Below are positions 43,015 to 53,380 of a stretch of DNA of 64,000 bases, piece after piece (within the stretch, counting starts at the first letter, position 1; each line of letters opens with the position of its first letter). Location: positions 124,001 to 188,000 of the forward strand of contig JAVDCA010000009.1 in assembly GCA_030848545.1 (NCBI GenBank), read 5' to 3'. Made by a program: the position numbers and the translations under genes. The DNA is from Astrobacterium formosum (GTDB taxonomy: Bacteria > Pseudomonadota > Alphaproteobacteria > Rhizobiales > Xanthobacteraceae). The notes beneath the pieces are model-generated. The model was not told the DNA's origin. It made no database searches and was given only the letters and a program-made list of their open reading frames with translations.

Positions 43015-43799
43015 TGCTGGCGATCGAATCCGTCTCCAGAACCTATCCGGGCGGCGTGCATGCGCTCGAGCGCGTCTCGATCGCGGTCGCGGCCGGGGAG
43101 ATCGTCGCCGTGGTCGGCGGCTCCGGCTGCGGCAAGTCGACCTTGCTGCGCCTCGTCTGCGGGCTCGACCGGCCGAGCGCCGGCCGCGTCCTCCTCGACG
43201 GCGGCGTCGTCACCGGTCCGCACGAGAAGATCGGCATCGTGTTCCAGGAACCGCGCCTGCTCCCCTGGCTCACCGTCGCCGGCAATGTGGAGTTCGGCCT
43301 CGACGGCCGACCGCGTGCCGAACGCGCCGGCCGCGCCAAGGTCCAGCTCGCCCGCGTCGGCCTGGCCGACAAGGCTTCCGCCTGGCCGCGGCAATTGTCG
43401 GGCGGCCAGGCTCAGCGTGCAGCCATCGCCCGCGCCCTGGTGACTCGGCCGCAGGTCCTCCTGCTCGACGAGCCGTTCTCGGCGCTGGACGCCTTCACCC
43501 GCATCGACCTGCAGGACCATCTCCTCGACCTGTGGGCGGACCTCACCCCGACTCTCCTCCTCGTCACCCACGACGTCGACGAGGCGATCGTGCTCGCCGA
43601 CCGCATCGTCGTCATGAAGCCGCGTCCGGGCCGCGTGCACGAGGAGATCGCCATCGATCTGCCGCGTCCGCGCGACCGTCAGTCGGCCGCGTTCGATTTC
43701 GCCAAACGGCGGGTTCTCTGCGCCCTCGACCGCTCGCTGGCGCGCCCGGGCGTGGACCGTGAGGCCGCCGCCGAGGCCGGCGCAGCGTTGTGGTGGTGA
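43014..43799 (+). CDS. ABC transporter ATP-binding protein (SsuB/TauB family)
   Basis: A 261-residue ATPase with Walker A GGSGCGKSTL, Q-loop in FQEPRLLPW, signature LSGGQAQRAAIARAL, Walker B VLLLDEPFSALD and H-loop LVTHDVDEA. This is the sulfonate/nitrate/taurine subgroup. It begins at the ATG sharing a base with the permease stop, so the two are coupled. Energises the importer of the two preceding genes. Confidence 0.92.
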   Translation: MLAIESVSRTYPGGVHALERVSIAVAAGEIVAVVGGSGCGKSTLLRLVCGLDRPSAGRVLLDGGVVTGPHEKIGIVFQEPRLLPWLTVAGNVEFGLDGRPRAERAGRAKVQLARVGLADKASAWPRQLSGGQAQRAAIARALVTRPQVLLLDEPFSALDAFTRIDLQDHLLDLWADLTPTLLLVTHDVDEAIVLADRIVVMKPRPGRVHEEIAIDLPRPRDRQSAAFDFAKRRVLCALDRSLARPGVDREAAAEAGAALWW

Positions 43800-43864
43800 C
43801 GTCATTTCCCGCTATGATGGCGTCCGTCGAAAGCCAACCAAAGCCCTGGTGAGGAGACCCCCGA

Positions 43865-44374
43865 ATGGATGCCGCCGGACTGCGCGCCATGCAGGCGCCG
43901 ATCAAGGATCGCTACAAGCTGGACGCCGCCGCCGCCATGATCACCCTGAAGGCGCAGGGCACGCTCGACGACACGTCGATCGCATGCAAGGTCGAGACCG
44001 GCCGGGCGCTGGCGGTGGCGGGATTGCACCCGGCGACGGGCGGTTCCGGCCTCGAACTGTGCTCCGGCGACATGCTCCTGGAAGCGCTGGTCGCCTGCGC
44101 GGGCGTCACCCTGAAGGCGGTCGCGACCGCCCTCGACATCCCGTTGAAGTCCGGCACCGTCACGGCGGAAGGCGATCTCGATTTCCGCGGCACGCTCGGC
44201 GTTGCCAAGGACGCACCGGTGGGATTCGCGCGCATCCGCCTCGCCTTCGCGGTCGATACCGACGCCCCGCAGGAGAAGCTCGATCAGCTCTTGAAGCTCA
44301 CCGAGCGCTATTGCGTCGTCTACCAAACCATCCGCAACGGCCCGCCGGTGACGGTTGAACTCGGCCGCGGTTGA
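43865..44374 (+). CDS. OsmC family protein
   Basis: A 169-residue OsmC/Ohr-fold protein. The two cysteines expected for peroxide reduction are in EALVACAGVTLKAV and TERYCVVYQT. GAGGAGA lies about ten bases upstream of the ATG. Located 65 bases after the ABC ATPase gene and possibly cotranscribed with it. Likely reduces organic hydroperoxides or binds small thiols; the exact role is not clear from sequence. Confidence 0.88.
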   Translation: MDAAGLRAMQAPIKDRYKLDAAAAMITLKAQGTLDDTSIACKVETGRALAVAGLHPATGGSGLELCSGDMLLEALVACAGVTLKAVATALDIPLKSGTVTAEGDLDFRGTLGVAKDAPVGFARIRLAFAVDTDAPQEKLDQLLKLTERYCVVYQTIRNGPPVTVELGRG

Positions 44375-44540
44375 CACCGGCAGGAGATGGACGCCCGGCC
44401 GCGCGAGTAGAAACAATTGAGCAGAAACGGCACGGCGCGAATTTACTCGAAAAGACCTGCGCACAAATCCGCATAGCTGCGCAGCCTTCCCATGAGTAAG
44501 GTCGCCGCGGCATCGGCAGCTGCCGGGGCCGTCCGTCCGG

Positions 44541-45332
44541 GTGATTCGCGTCGTGTCTGCCGAGTTGGCTTACTCACTGTCCATTGCGGTCAAGATGGCC
44601 GTCACGGCGCTGTTCTTCGTCGGCGCCACTATCACGGCCGAGCGCGCCGGTCCGCTGGTGGGCGGTCTGGTCTCGGTTCTGCCGGTCACGTCCGGCCCGG
44701 CTTACGTGTTTCTCGCCATCGACCACGACCTCGCCTTCATCTCGCAGGCGGCGCTCGGAGGTCTGGTGTGCACGGCGCCAATCTGCGTCTTCGCGGTGGT
44801 CTATGCGGCGCTCGCCCAACGCCACCGCGTCGCAACCAGCGTCGGCATCGCGTTCGCGATTTGGTTCGCGATCGCCGCCGTTCTGTTCCGGTACAACTGG
44901 ACGACGGGAGGCGCCATTGTGCTCAATATCGTCGTGGTCGGCGCTTGTCTCCTGATCGGTCGTCGTTACCAACTCGCCGAGCGCCCGGTCGTCGTTCGAC
45001 GCTGGTACGACGTTCCCCTGCGTGCCGGCCTGGTGGCGATCCTGATCGCGGCCGTCATCACGCTGAGCTCGCATGTCGGGCCGATGCTGACCGGCGTCAT
45101 CGCCGCGTTTCCGATCGTGTTGTTCAGCCTGATGCTGATCCTGCAACCGCGCATGGGCGGACGGGCGGCAGCCGCGGTCCTCGCCAACAGCGTGATCGGG
45201 ATGGTCGGCTTCGGGTTGTTCTGCCTGACCTTGCATCTGAGCGTCGAATCGCTCGGGATCGCCGCCGGCCTCTGCCTCGCCATCGCGGTCAATGGCGCCG
45301 CCAGCGGGGTGTCCTGGCTGGTCCATTCCTAG
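44541..45332 (+). CDS. Integral membrane protein of unknown function
   Basis: A 263-residue protein made almost entirely of hydrophobic helices (about eight to nine), including VGGLVSVLPVTSGPAYVFLA and LTGVIAAFPIVLFSLMLILQ, which look like an internal duplication with a short P-[VI]-[TV]-rich turn in each half. I do not recognise the family with confidence. The start is probably GTG 44541, though no clear ribosome-binding site is present. Lies between osmC and mutS, convergent with mutS. Confidence 0.75.
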   Translation: MIRVVSAELAYSLSIAVKMAVTALFFVGATITAERAGPLVGGLVSVLPVTSGPAYVFLAIDHDLAFISQAALGGLVCTAPICVFAVVYAALAQRHRVATSVGIAFAIWFAIAAVLFRYNWTTGGAIVLNIVVVGACLLIGRRYQLAERPVVVRRWYDVPLRAGLVAILIAAVITLSSHVGPMLTGVIAAFPIVLFSLMLILQPRMGGRAAAAVLANSVIGMVGFGLFCLTLHLSVESLGIAAGLCLAIAVNGAASGVSWLVHS

Positions 45333-45462
45333 GGCGCGTCATGTTGTGCGGTGCGTTCCGCGGTGACGGAATCGCCACCTGATCAACGATCACCTCGACG
45401 GCGGTCGACAGCGCGGAGAGGAACTCGGGAGACTCGCCGACGGGATCACCGCCGGCGCGCCT

Positions 45463-48216
45463 TCACGGCTTGAGCGGACCCTTCGCCTTGGCCTTGAGCG
45501 CGTAGAGCGCGTCCAGCGCCTGACGCGGCGACATCTCGTCCGGGTTGAGTGCCGCGAGCGCGGCGGCGAGCGCCTCGGCGGCTTCGTCGCGCACCGGCGC
45601 CGCCGGCCGGATGGCGGCGGCGAACAGCGGCAGGTCGTCGACCATGCGCCGCGCCGGCGAGGTGCGGTCGTCGGCTTCGAGCTCGGCGAGCACCACCTTG
45701 GCGCGCTCGATCACGGCGTGAGGCAGGCCGGCGAGCTTGGCCACCTGGATGCCGTAGGAGCGGTCGGCGGCGCCCGAAACCACTTCGTGCAGAAAGACCA
45801 CGTCACCGTGCCATTCACGCACCCGCACGGTCGCATTGAACAGGCGGTCGAGCTTGGCGGCGAGCGCCGTGAGCTCGTGGAAATGCGTCGCGAACAGGGC
45901 CCGGCAGCGGTTGATCTCGTGCAGGTGCTCGACCGTCGCCCAGGCGATGGACAGGCCGTCGAAGGTCGCGGTGCCGCGGCCGATCTCGTCGAGGATCACG
46001 AGCGAGTGCGGTCCCGCCTGGTTGAGGATCGCCGCCGTCTCCACCATCTCGACCATGAAGGTGGAGCGCCCGCGGGCGAGGTCGTCGGCGGCGCCGACGC
46101 GGGAGAACAGCCGGTCGACGACGCCCATATGGGCGCGTTTCGCCGGTACGAACGAACCCATCTGCGCCATCACGGCGATGAGCGCGTTCTGGCGCAGATA
46201 AGTGGACTTGCCCGCCATGTTGGGGCCGGTGACCACGTAGATGCGTCCGCCGCCGCCATCGGGCGCGGAGAGGTCGCAGTCATTGGCGACGAACGGGCCG
46301 CCGTCGCGGGCGAGCGCCTGCTCGACGACCGGATGACGGCCGCCTTCGATCACGAAGGCAAGGCTTGAATCGACCTCGGGCCGGGCATAGTCGCGCTCGA
46401 CGGCGAGATGGGCGAGGGACGCCGCGACGTCGATGGTGGCGAGCGCGGCGGCCGCCGCCTTGACGGCCTCGGCGTCGGCGACCACGCGCTCCGACAGGTC
46501 GTCGAACACCGCGAGTTCGAGCGCCAGCGCCCGCTCGGCCGCATTGGCGATCTTGGCTTCGAGCTCGGCAAGTTCGGTCGTGGTGAAGCGTATCTGGCCT
46601 GCCATGGTCTGGCGGTGGATGAAGGTCGCGGTCTCCTCCCGCATCAGCCGTTCGCCGTGCTGGGCCGGCACCTCGATGAAATAGCCGAGCACGTTGTTGT
46701 GCTTGATCTTGAGCGTCTTGATGCCGGTCTCGTCGGCGTAGCGCGCCTGCAGGGCGGCGACGACGCGGCGGGATTCGTCGCGCAGCGCCCGCGCCTCGTC
46801 GAGGGCGCCCGCGTAGCCTGCCGTCACGAATCCGCCGTCGCGCTTGAGGAACGGCAGCTCGTCGGCAAGTGCGGCGGCGAGCACGGCGGCGAGCGAGGGA
46901 TCGGGACGGCGCAGCGCCGCGGCGGCTTTCCCGATCTCCTCGGCGGGGACCGCCAGGGCGTCGAGCAGGCGCGCGAGATCGGCGGCGGCGAGGAGGCCGT
47001 CACGGATGGCGGCGAGGTCGCGCGGGCCGCCGCGACCGACCACGAGGCGGGCGAGGGAGCGGGCGAGATCAGGCGCCGCCGCGAGCCGGCTGCGCGTCTC
47101 GGCCCGCAGGGCGGAATCGTCGACGAAGCCCTGGACGGCATCGAGCCGTTGCGTGATCGCGGCCGGATCGGTGAGTGGCGCCGCCAGGCGCTGGGCGAGG
47201 AGACGGGCGCCCGACACCGACACGGTGCGGTCGATGGCTGCCATCAGCGAACCGCGGCGTTCGCCGGAAAGCGTGCGCATGAGTTCGAGATTGGCCCGCG
47301 TCGCCGCGTCGATGGTCAGGACCGCGCCGGCGGCCTCGCGGCTCGGCGGCGACAGCGGCGGCCGCTTGCCGATCTGGGTGCGTTCCACATAGGTGATGCA
47401 GGCGGCGGCGGCCGCGAGTTCGAGCCGCGACATCGCCCCGAAGGCGTCGGTGGTCATGACGGCGAAGTAGGCGGCGAGCCGCCGCTCGGCGGTCGCGCCG
47501 TCGAAGACGTCGCGGCCGAGCGGCATCACCGGGAGTTCACGCAGCATCCCGGCGAGGTCCGGATCGCCGTAGAGGGCGTCGGAGACGATGATTTCGCCGG
47601 GCTCGATGCGGGCGATCTCGGCCGGTAGCGAAATGCGGTCGCATTCCTTGATGCGGAACTCGCCGGTGGAAATATCGAGGAAGGCGAGGGCGAAGCGGCC
47701 ATCATCGCCGGCCGCGGAGGCGCGCTCGCGCACGATTGCCATCAGGTAATTATTGCGCGAGGCGTCGAGCAGCGTGTCCTCGGTGAGCGTGCCGGGCGTG
47801 ACGAGACGGATCACGTCGCGCTTGACCACGCTCTTGCCGCCGCGCTTTCGCGCCTCGGCGGGATCTTCCATCTGCTCGCACACCGCGACCCGGTGGCCGA
47901 GCGCGATCAGGCGGTGCAGGTATTCGTCGGCGCGTTCGATCGGCACCCCGCACATGGGGATGTCGGCGCCCTGGTGCTTGCCGCGCTTGGTGAGCACGAT
48001 GCCGAGCGCCCGGCTGGCAATCTCGGCGTCCTGGAAGAACATCTCGTAGAAGTCGCCCATGCGGTAGAACAGGAGGCAGTCCGGATTGGCGGACTTGATC
48101 TCCACATACTGTTCCATCATCGGCGTGACGCGGCCGTTGTCCTCGCGCGGGCGGGCGCCCGCGGCCGGTTCGGCGGCTGGGGCGGATTCGGGATCGGGGG
48201 GGCAGGCGGTCTCCAT
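45463..48216 (-). CDS. mutS: DNA mismatch repair protein MutS
   Basis: The 917-residue mismatch-recognition ATPase. The mismatch-wedging Phe-x-Glu is in [10 protein letters not shown] near residue 55, connector and lever domains follow, and the ATPase has Walker [10 protein letters not shown], Walker [16 protein letters not shown] and the family [10 protein letters not shown] Pro/Ala-rich N-terminal tail of about 30 residues precedes MEQYVEIK, so ATG codons around 48117 are alternative starts. Transcribed alone. Confidence 0.96.
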   Translation of the reverse strand: METACPPDPESAPAAEPAAGARPREDNGRVTPMMEQYVEIKSANPDCLLFYRMGDFYEMFFQDAEIASRALGIVLTKRGKHQGADIPMCGVPIERADEYLHRLIALGHRVAVCEQMEDPAEARKRGGKSVVKRDVIRLVTPGTLTEDTLLDASRNNYLMAIVRERASAAGDDGRFALAFLDISTGEFRIKECDRISLPAEIARIEPGEIIVSDALYGDPDLAGMLRELPVMPLGRDVFDGATAERRLAAYFAVMTTDAFGAMSRLELAAAAACITYVERTQIGKRPPLSPPSREAAGAVLTIDAATRANLELMRTLSGERRGSLMAAIDRTVSVSGARLLAQRLAAPLTDPAAITQRLDAVQGFVDDSALRAETRSRLAAAPDLARSLARLVVGRGGPRDLAAIRDGLLAAADLARLLDALAVPAEEIGKAAAALRRPDPSLAAVLAAALADELPFLKRDGGFVTAGYAGALDEARALRDESRRVVAALQARYADETGIKTLKIKHNNVLGYFIEVPAQHGERLMREETATFIHRQTMAGQIRFTTTELAELEAKIANAAERALALELAVFDDLSERVVADAEAVKAAAAALATIDVAASLAHLAVERDYARPEVDSSLAFVIEGGRHPVVEQALARDGGPFVANDCDLSAPDGGGGRIYVVTGPNMAGKSTYLRQNALIAVMAQMGSFVPAKRAHMGVVDRLFSRVGAADDLARGRSTFMVEMVETAAILNQAGPHSLVILDEIGRGTATFDGLSIAWATVEHLHEINRCRALFATHFHELTALAAKLDRLFNATVRVREWHGDVVFLHEVVSGAADRSYGIQVAKLAGLPHAVIERAKVVLAELEADDRTSPARRMVDDLPLFAAAIRPAAPVRDEAAEALAAALAALNPDEMSPRQALDALYALKAKAKGPLKP

Positions 48217-48342
48217 GGCGGCGCGACGCTAGTGCGAAACGATCGCGAAGGAAATGGCGGAATCGTCCGTTGCACGGAGATGGTGTGGAAACGACTGTGT
48301 ACGCGGCCGTCCCGGGATGGCGGTGCCACCTCGTGATGCCGC

Positions 48343-48381
48343 AAAAAAAGTCCCCCAGCGGAGCGCTCCGCTGGGGGACTG
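48343..48381 (-). terminator. Strong intrinsic terminator of the TRAP operon
   Basis: A perfect 32-base palindrome (48350-48381; arms AGTCCCCCAGCGGAGC) is followed on the minus strand by seven T. It lies 68 bases after the dctP stop and so ends the minus-strand TRAP operon. Confidence 0.9.
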
Positions 48382-48448
48382 TTTCGTCATCGGCAACGTG
48401 CAGCGCGCGCGGCGCCGCAGTCGCGCCCGGAGACGGACCCGGGCGGCC

Positions 48449-49462
48449 TTACTTGCCGCGGACCTTGGCTAGGGAGTCGTCGACGAGCTTCACCAGTTCG
48501 GGATCGATCTCCTTGGAATACTTGTCCACGACCGGCTTGACCTTCTGGCGGATGCGCTCGATCTCGGCCGGGGGGATCTCGTTGACGGCGACGCCCGCCT
48601 GGCGGATCAGGTCGATCGATTTCTTGGTCTGTTCCCGCGATTCCTTCCGCTCATAGATCGCGGCCTCCTTGGCGGCCTGCGAGATCACGTCCTTCTCGGC
48701 CGGCGACATCGCGTCCCAGGTCTTCTTGCTGATCAGCAGTGATTGCGGATTGAAGACGTGGTTGGTCAGGGACAGATACTTCTGAACTTCGTGGATCTTG
48801 GAATAGTAGATCGTGTTCGGCGGATTCTCCTGGCCGTCGACGACCTTCTGCTCCAGCGCGGTGTAGAGTTCGGGGAACGGCAGCGGCAGCGGGTTGACGC
48901 CGAGCTCGCGGAACACGTCGATGAACAGCGGAAGCTGCAGAATCCGCAGCTTGAGGCCGGCGAAGTCCTCGAGCTTGGTGATCGGCCGGCGCGTATTGGT
49001 CGTCTGGCGGAAGCTGTTTTCGAAATAGGCCAGGCCGATCAGGTTCTTGGCGACCAGCATGTCGTGGATCTTCTTGCCCGCCGGGCCATCGACGACCGCA
49101 TCGGCTTCCGCTTCATTGTTGAACAGATAGGGAAAGTCGAAGATCGCCGTGTTCTTCTCGACCGGCGCGAGCACGCCGGTGTTGAGCACGGTCATGTCGA
49201 TCGTGCCGCCCTGGAGCGCGGACACCGTCGTCATGTCGCCGCCGAGCTGTCCGGCGGAGAACAGGCGGACGTTGATCTTGCCGTTGGTCTTCGCCTTGAC
49301 GATGTCTGCGAAGCGCTGCAGACCCAGACCGACCGGGTGGTCGGAGGTGTTCTGGAAGTTGATTCGAACCGTGCGGTTCTTGAATTCCTGAGCCTGGACG
49401 CTCGTTGCGGCGACGAACAAGCTCATCGCCAGTACGCCCAGACGTGTCATCCGCAATGTCAT
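48449..49462 (-). CDS. dctP: TRAP transporter substrate-binding protein (DctP family)
   Basis: A 337-residue periplasmic binding protein with a signal peptide ending at SVQA-Q. Family marks are the GGDMTTVSALQGGTIDM segment, LKLRILQLPLFID with the carboxylate-binding arginine, and LYTALEQKVVDGQENPP. The ATG at 49462 has GAGAGGA six bases upstream. Encoded last in the operon, after the membrane subunits and two enzymes. The conserved arginine implies an organic acid substrate. Confidence 0.92.
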   Translation of the reverse strand: MTLRMTRLGVLAMSLFVAATSVQAQEFKNRTVRINFQNTSDHPVGLGLQRFADIVKAKTNGKINVRLFSAGQLGGDMTTVSALQGGTIDMTVLNTGVLAPVEKNTAIFDFPYLFNNEAEADAVVDGPAGKKIHDMLVAKNLIGLAYFENSFRQTTNTRRPITKLEDFAGLKLRILQLPLFIDVFRELGVNPLPLPFPELYTALEQKVVDGQENPPNTIYYSKIHEVQKYLSLTNHVFNPQSLLISKKTWDAMSPAEKDVISQAAKEAAIYERKESREQTKKSIDLIRQAGVAVNEIPPAEIERIRQKVKPVVDKYSKEIDPELVKLVDDSLAKVRGK

Positions 49463-49594
49463 CGTCATTCCTCTCTCATGTGCCCGCAAGAGCCGGTGCG
49501 GGGCAACCGGTCACGATGGTTCGGCGGCACGTGGTTGCGGTGTCGCCGAGGCAGGCGCCGCGCTTCGCATGGACGCTCGGCGCGGTCGCCGTGT

Positions 49595-50332
49595 TCAATA
49601 GGTCGCCCGGCCGCCGGTGAGGTCGAAGACGAAGCCGGTGGTGAAGCTGCATTCGGGGCTTGCCGCCCACGCCACCATGGCGCCGACTTCGGGGATCTGA
49701 AGGAGGCGTCCCATCGGGATCTTGGCCTTGCTGGCCTTGATGTGCTCCGGCGTCATCTCGCGCATGAGCTCGGTCTCGACCATGGCGGGTGCGATGCAGT
49801 TGGCGATCACGCCGTCGGCGGCCAGTTCCTTGGCGAGTGCCTTGGTGAAGGCGATCACGCCGGCTTTCGCGGCCGAATAGCCGGAGATGAACTGGACCCC
49901 TTCCTTGCCGGCGATCGAGGCGATGTTGACGATGCGGCCATAGCCGCGCTCGCGCATGTGCGGCACGGCCGCCCGGCAGCAATGGAAGGTGCCGTTGAGG
50001 TCGATCGCGATGACGCGCTGCCAATCCTCGTAAGGGTATTCCCAGGCCGGGACGACCGGACCGTTGATGCCGGCATTGTTGACCAGGATTTCGATTGATC
50101 CGGCCGTCGCCAGCGACTGTGCGAACGCCTTCTCGACGGCGGCACCGTCGGAGACGTCGACGACCTGCGTCGCCAGGGGTTTGAAGCCCGCGGCCTCGGA
50201 ATCGAAAGCCGCGAAGTCGAGATCCCAGAGAATGACGCGAACGCCTTCGTGGGCCAGCCGCCGGGCGATTCCGAGGCCGATGCCGCGCGCTGCGCCGGTC
50301 ACGATGGCGGTTTGACCCTTGATACTACTCAT
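49595..50332 (-). CDS. SDR family NAD(P)-dependent oxidoreductase
   Basis: A 245-residue classical short-chain dehydrogenase with TGAARGIG cofactor loop, NNAGI, catalytic Ser in VNIASIAG, and the YSAAK Tyr-Lys pair. Asp in LWDLD after strand 2 favours NAD over NADP. AGGA is eight bases before ATG 50332. Embedded in the TRAP operon between the TIM-barrel gene and dctP, it probably oxidises the imported hydroxy acid or polyol. Confidence 0.92.
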   Translation of the reverse strand: MSSIKGQTAIVTGAARGIGLGIARRLAHEGVRVILWDLDFAAFDSEAAGFKPLATQVVDVSDGAAVEKAFAQSLATAGSIEILVNNAGINGPVVPAWEYPYEDWQRVIAIDLNGTFHCCRAAVPHMRERGYGRIVNIASIAGKEGVQFISGYSAAKAGVIAFTKALAKELAADGVIANCIAPAMVETELMREMTPEHIKASKAKIPMGRLLQIPEVGAMVAWAASPECSFTTGFVFDLTGGRATY

Positions 50333-50390
50333 CTTCATGTCCTGTCTTGTCGAAATCGGCTGTCATGGGGCGTCGTGGCCCACCATGGTG

Positions 50391-51203
50391 TCAGAGCTCG
50401 GGATGGGCGGCGGCGAAGCGGCGGGCGGCCGCGAGGCTGCGGCGGGCGTGCTCGAGGGCGCCGAGTTCGGCGATGCGGCCGGCATGCGGGACTTCCAGCG
50501 AGCACGGCACCGGCGGCAGCCGCGCCAGCAGGCCGGGGAGGTCGATTTCGCCTTCGCCCAGGTAAAGGCGGCCGCCGCGCACGACCTCGAACATCGACGG
50601 CGTTCCGAGCGGCGGCAGCTGCTTGGGGCCGTCACACAGCTGCACGTAGTGAATGAGGTTTGCGGGCAGCGTCGCCAGGTCGGCGAAATCAATCCCGTTC
50701 GGGCCGGTGAACATGGCGTCGACCAGCAGGCCGCAATTGCTGCGGTCAGCCTTGCGGATGATGTCGAGTTGGTCGGTGAACGCCGCGATGGGAACAAAGG
50801 GCAGGTATTCGATGCAGATGGCCAGCCCGCACGACGTGGCGAGTTCGCACATCCGCGCCAGGGTGGCGGCGGCGAAGCCGGCGTCGGGCGTCCAGATGCT
50901 GGAGGTCATGTATTTGGCGCCCAGCTCGGCGGCGGCTTCGAACGCCGGCACATAAGTCTCGGGATCGAGATCCGGCAGGATGCGCGCCAGTTCGACGTCC
51001 AGCACCGACAGGCCGGTGTCGGCCAGAGCCGACTTGGTGGCACGCAGCATCGCCTTGTCTTTGGCGAGGTCGTAGGACGGTTCGCCGAACGGAATGATGC
51101 GCGGGCTAACGAAGTCGTAGCCGGCGGCGGCGGCGATCCTCACGAGCTCGGGAGGCGGGCAGGAGAGCGCTGTCAGGTGTCCGAGAGAGTACAGTCTGTT
51201 CAT
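50391..51203 (-). CDS. Sugar phosphate isomerase/epimerase-like TIM-barrel protein
   Basis: A 270-residue AP-endonuclease-2/xylose-isomerase-like barrel. It begins SLGHLTALSCPPPELVRIAA, has acidic metal-ligand candidates in AICIEYLPF, LLVDAMFTG and CSLEVPHAG, and a QLCDG turn. The VDxxH histidine common in the family is replaced here by Met. AAGGA precedes the ATG at 51203. The superfamily includes hydroxypyruvate isomerase, IolE/IolI and 3-dehydroshikimate dehydratase, so the reaction is open. Located between dctM and the SDR gene. Confidence 0.87.
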   Translation of the reverse strand: MNRLYSLGHLTALSCPPPELVRIAAAAGYDFVSPRIIPFGEPSYDLAKDKAMLRATKSALADTGLSVLDVELARILPDLDPETYVPAFEAAAELGAKYMTSSIWTPDAGFAAATLARMCELATSCGLAICIEYLPFVPIAAFTDQLDIIRKADRSNCGLLVDAMFTGPNGIDFADLATLPANLIHYVQLCDGPKQLPPLGTPSMFEVVRGGRLYLGEGEIDLPGLLARLPPVPCSLEVPHAGRIAELGALEHARRSLAAARRFAAAHPEL

Positions 51204-51283
51204 CGATGCTGTCCTTGGCGGGTCTCCGCCGCTGCGGCAGGCGGACGGCCGCAGCGCCTTTATGTCGTCCGCTCGGGCCGCCC

Positions 51284-52564
51284 TCAGCGCGAGAAGAACG
51301 CCGCCGGAACGGTGACGATCTGGGGTACGAACACGAGCAGGAAGAGGACGACGAGCTGGGCGAACATGAAGGGCAGAACCCCCTTGATGATGTCGTCCAT
51401 CTTCACGCCGGTGACCCCGCAGGTGACGTTGAGCACGGTGCCGACCGGTGGAGTGATCAGCCCGATGGCGTTGTTGACCATGAACACGACGCCGAAATGC
51501 ACCGGATCGATGCCCGCCTCCTTCAGGATGGGCATCAGCATCGGCGTCAGCAGCAGGATGGTCGGCGTCATGTCGAGGGCGGTGCCGATGACGACCACGA
51601 GCACCATCAGGGCGAACATCAGCAGCATCGGATAATGGATCACCGGTGCCAGCAGGGCGACGATCTGGTCGCCGATCTCGGCGACGATGATGAGCCAGGA
51701 TGACACCAGTGTCGCGGCGACCAGGAACATGACGATCGCGGTGGTCATGGCGGCCTTCTCGAACACGGCATAGAGCCGGTTGAGCGGCAGCTCGCGATAG
51801 ATCACGACGGCGACGAACAGGCAGTAGACCGCGACCACGACCGCCGCCTCGGTCGGCGTGAAGATGCCGAAGCGCAGCCCGAACAGGATGATGAACGGCA
51901 GCATCAGCGCCCAGATGCCTTCGCGCACTGCCTTCATCTTCTCCTTGAAGGGCATTTCGGGCTGTGCCGGCAGGTCGTCGTTGCGGATCACCCACCACCA
52001 GGCGACCGCCAGGCTGAGCGCGACCATGGCGCCCGGCACGATGCCGGCCATGAACAGCTTGACGATCGAAACGCCGCCGGTGACGCCGTAGATGATCAGT
52101 CCGATCGAGGGCGGCAGGACGGCGGCGACGACCGCCGATGAGGCGATCAGCGACGCCGACTTGATTCTGTCGTAGCCGGCCGCGATCATCATCGGCATCA
52201 GGAGCGAGGACAACGCCGCCGCGTCGGCTGCCGCCGACCCCGACAGGGCACCGATGATGCAGCCGGCCAGGATGACGACGTAACCGAGGCCGCCGCGCTT
52301 GTGGCCGAGGAGCGACAGGGCGATGACGATGATGCGCTTGGCGATGCCCCCCTCGGTCATGATGACGCCGGCCAGCATGAAGAACGGCACCGCCATGAGC
52401 GGGAAGTTGTCGGCGCCGCCGAGCAGGTTGGCGGCCATGATCTGCGAATCGAACATGTCGATCTGCCACATCAGGCAGAGGCCGCAGAACAGGAGGGACC
52501 AGGCGATCGGCATGCCGATCGCCATTGCGGCCAGGAGCGATACGGCAAATACGGTGACGGTCAT
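51284..52564 (-). CDS. dctM: TRAP transporter large permease (DctM family)
   Basis: A 426-residue inner-membrane protein with about 12 helices: PIAWSLLFCGL at the start, FMLAGVIMTEGGIAKRI, LSGSAAADAAALSS and ITPPVGTVLNVTCG are recognisable family segments. GAGGAGA is eight bases before the ATG at 52564, and the dctQ stop lies 18 bases upstream. Carries the translocation pathway of the importer. Confidence 0.95.
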   Translation of the reverse strand: MTVTVFAVSLLAAMAIGMPIAWSLLFCGLCLMWQIDMFDSQIMAANLLGGADNFPLMAVPFFMLAGVIMTEGGIAKRIIVIALSLLGHKRGGLGYVVILAGCIIGALSGSAAADAAALSSLLMPMMIAAGYDRIKSASLIASSAVVAAVLPPSIGLIIYGVTGGVSIVKLFMAGIVPGAMVALSLAVAWWWVIRNDDLPAQPEMPFKEKMKAVREGIWALMLPFIILFGLRFGIFTPTEAAVVVAVYCLFVAVVIYRELPLNRLYAVFEKAAMTTAIVMFLVAATLVSSWLIIVAEIGDQIVALLAPVIHYPMLLMFALMVLVVVIGTALDMTPTILLLTPMLMPILKEAGIDPVHFGVVFMVNNAIGLITPPVGTVLNVTCGVTGVKMDDIIKGVLPFMFAQLVVLFLLVFVPQIVTVPAAFFSR

Positions 52565-52582
52565 CGTCGGCTCTCCTCGTCC

Positions 52583-53101
52583 CTACTTCAGTTCGTCGTC
52601 TTCGGAGCCGCGCAGCGAGAACAGCGTCAGCTCGTCGACGGTGGGATCGAACGCGAGCCTGAGGTCCCACAGCAGAAGCGGAAGGGACAAAACGCCGACG
52701 GCCAAACCGGCACCGTAGAAGATCGCCATCGACAGCCCGGCGGCCGGCGACCACACTTCCCAATTGATCAGCATCTGCACCCAGCTGCCGTGCGCGACGA
52801 GCGCCGCGCAGACGATCATCAGCAGCGTCATGAAGAAGAAGATGACCCGCCGCGCGAACGGCGGCAGCGGCATGATCCCCATGGTGACGGCGAGATGGGC
52901 GCGCTCGTGCTGGCCGACGACGGCGCCGAGAAACACCAGCCAGACGAAGAACCAGCGGGCCAGTTCTTCCGACACCGTGATGCCGGAATTGAACAAGTAG
53001 CGCAGGACCACATTGCCGAAGACCAGCACCACCATGCACACCAGGAGCACGACGATGATGACCTTCAGGGCTTTGAAGAAGGCGTCGATGATTCGTTGCA
53101 T
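52583..53101 (-). CDS. dctQ: TRAP transporter small permease (DctQ family)
   Basis: A 172-residue four-helix membrane protein, with the family's GITVSEELARWFFVWLVFLG between helices 2 and 3 and AHLAVTMGIMPLP following. GAGGGG lies five bases before the ATG. First gene of the minus-strand TRAP operon; its promoter must lie in the 53102-53380 spacer shared with the GntR gene. Confidence 0.93.
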   Translation of the reverse strand: MQRIIDAFFKALKVIIVVLLVCMVVLVFGNVVLRYLFNSGITVSEELARWFFVWLVFLGAVVGQHERAHLAVTMGIMPLPPFARRVIFFFMTLLMIVCAALVAHGSWVQMLINWEVWSPAAGLSMAIFYGAGLAVGVLSLPLLLWDLRLAFDPTVDELTLFSLRGSEDDELK

Positions 53102-53308
53102 CTGATCCCCTCAGGACCGCGGGCTGCCGATCGGCCGCATGGGACGTCGGGCAAGACATTCGGGGGTGTCAGTTCGACCAAGCGGGCCGCAACTACCATA
53201 CCGTATGTCAGCACGCAACCGGCCCTGTGATGAAAATGGGTAAAAATGGTTGTGTTTCGTTGAATAACAGAACAACAAGAAGTAAAAACAGAATTAGTAC
53301 TGTATATG

Positions 53309-53318
53309 TTGTATACAA
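53309..53318. promoter_or_regulatory. Perfect GntR/FCD-type operator palindrome
   Basis: TTGTATACAA, inside an AT-rich stretch between divergent dctQ and the GntR gene, is the kind of short palindrome recognised by FadR/FCD-subfamily regulators. It is the only perfect one I see in the spacer. Likely used by the adjacent regulator to control both directions. Confidence 0.65.
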
Positions 53319-53380
53319 AAAAGACTTCATGTAGTCTGCGGTTTGAGCCGCCGGGGTGGAGTGGCGTGCAGTCCTATGTA

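Noticed and set aside
50391-53159. A 922-codon continuous minus-strand frame
   Set aside because: Only its last 270 codons (from 51203) look like protein. The rest is a GC-driven shadow of dctM and dctQ, which are clear in another frame.
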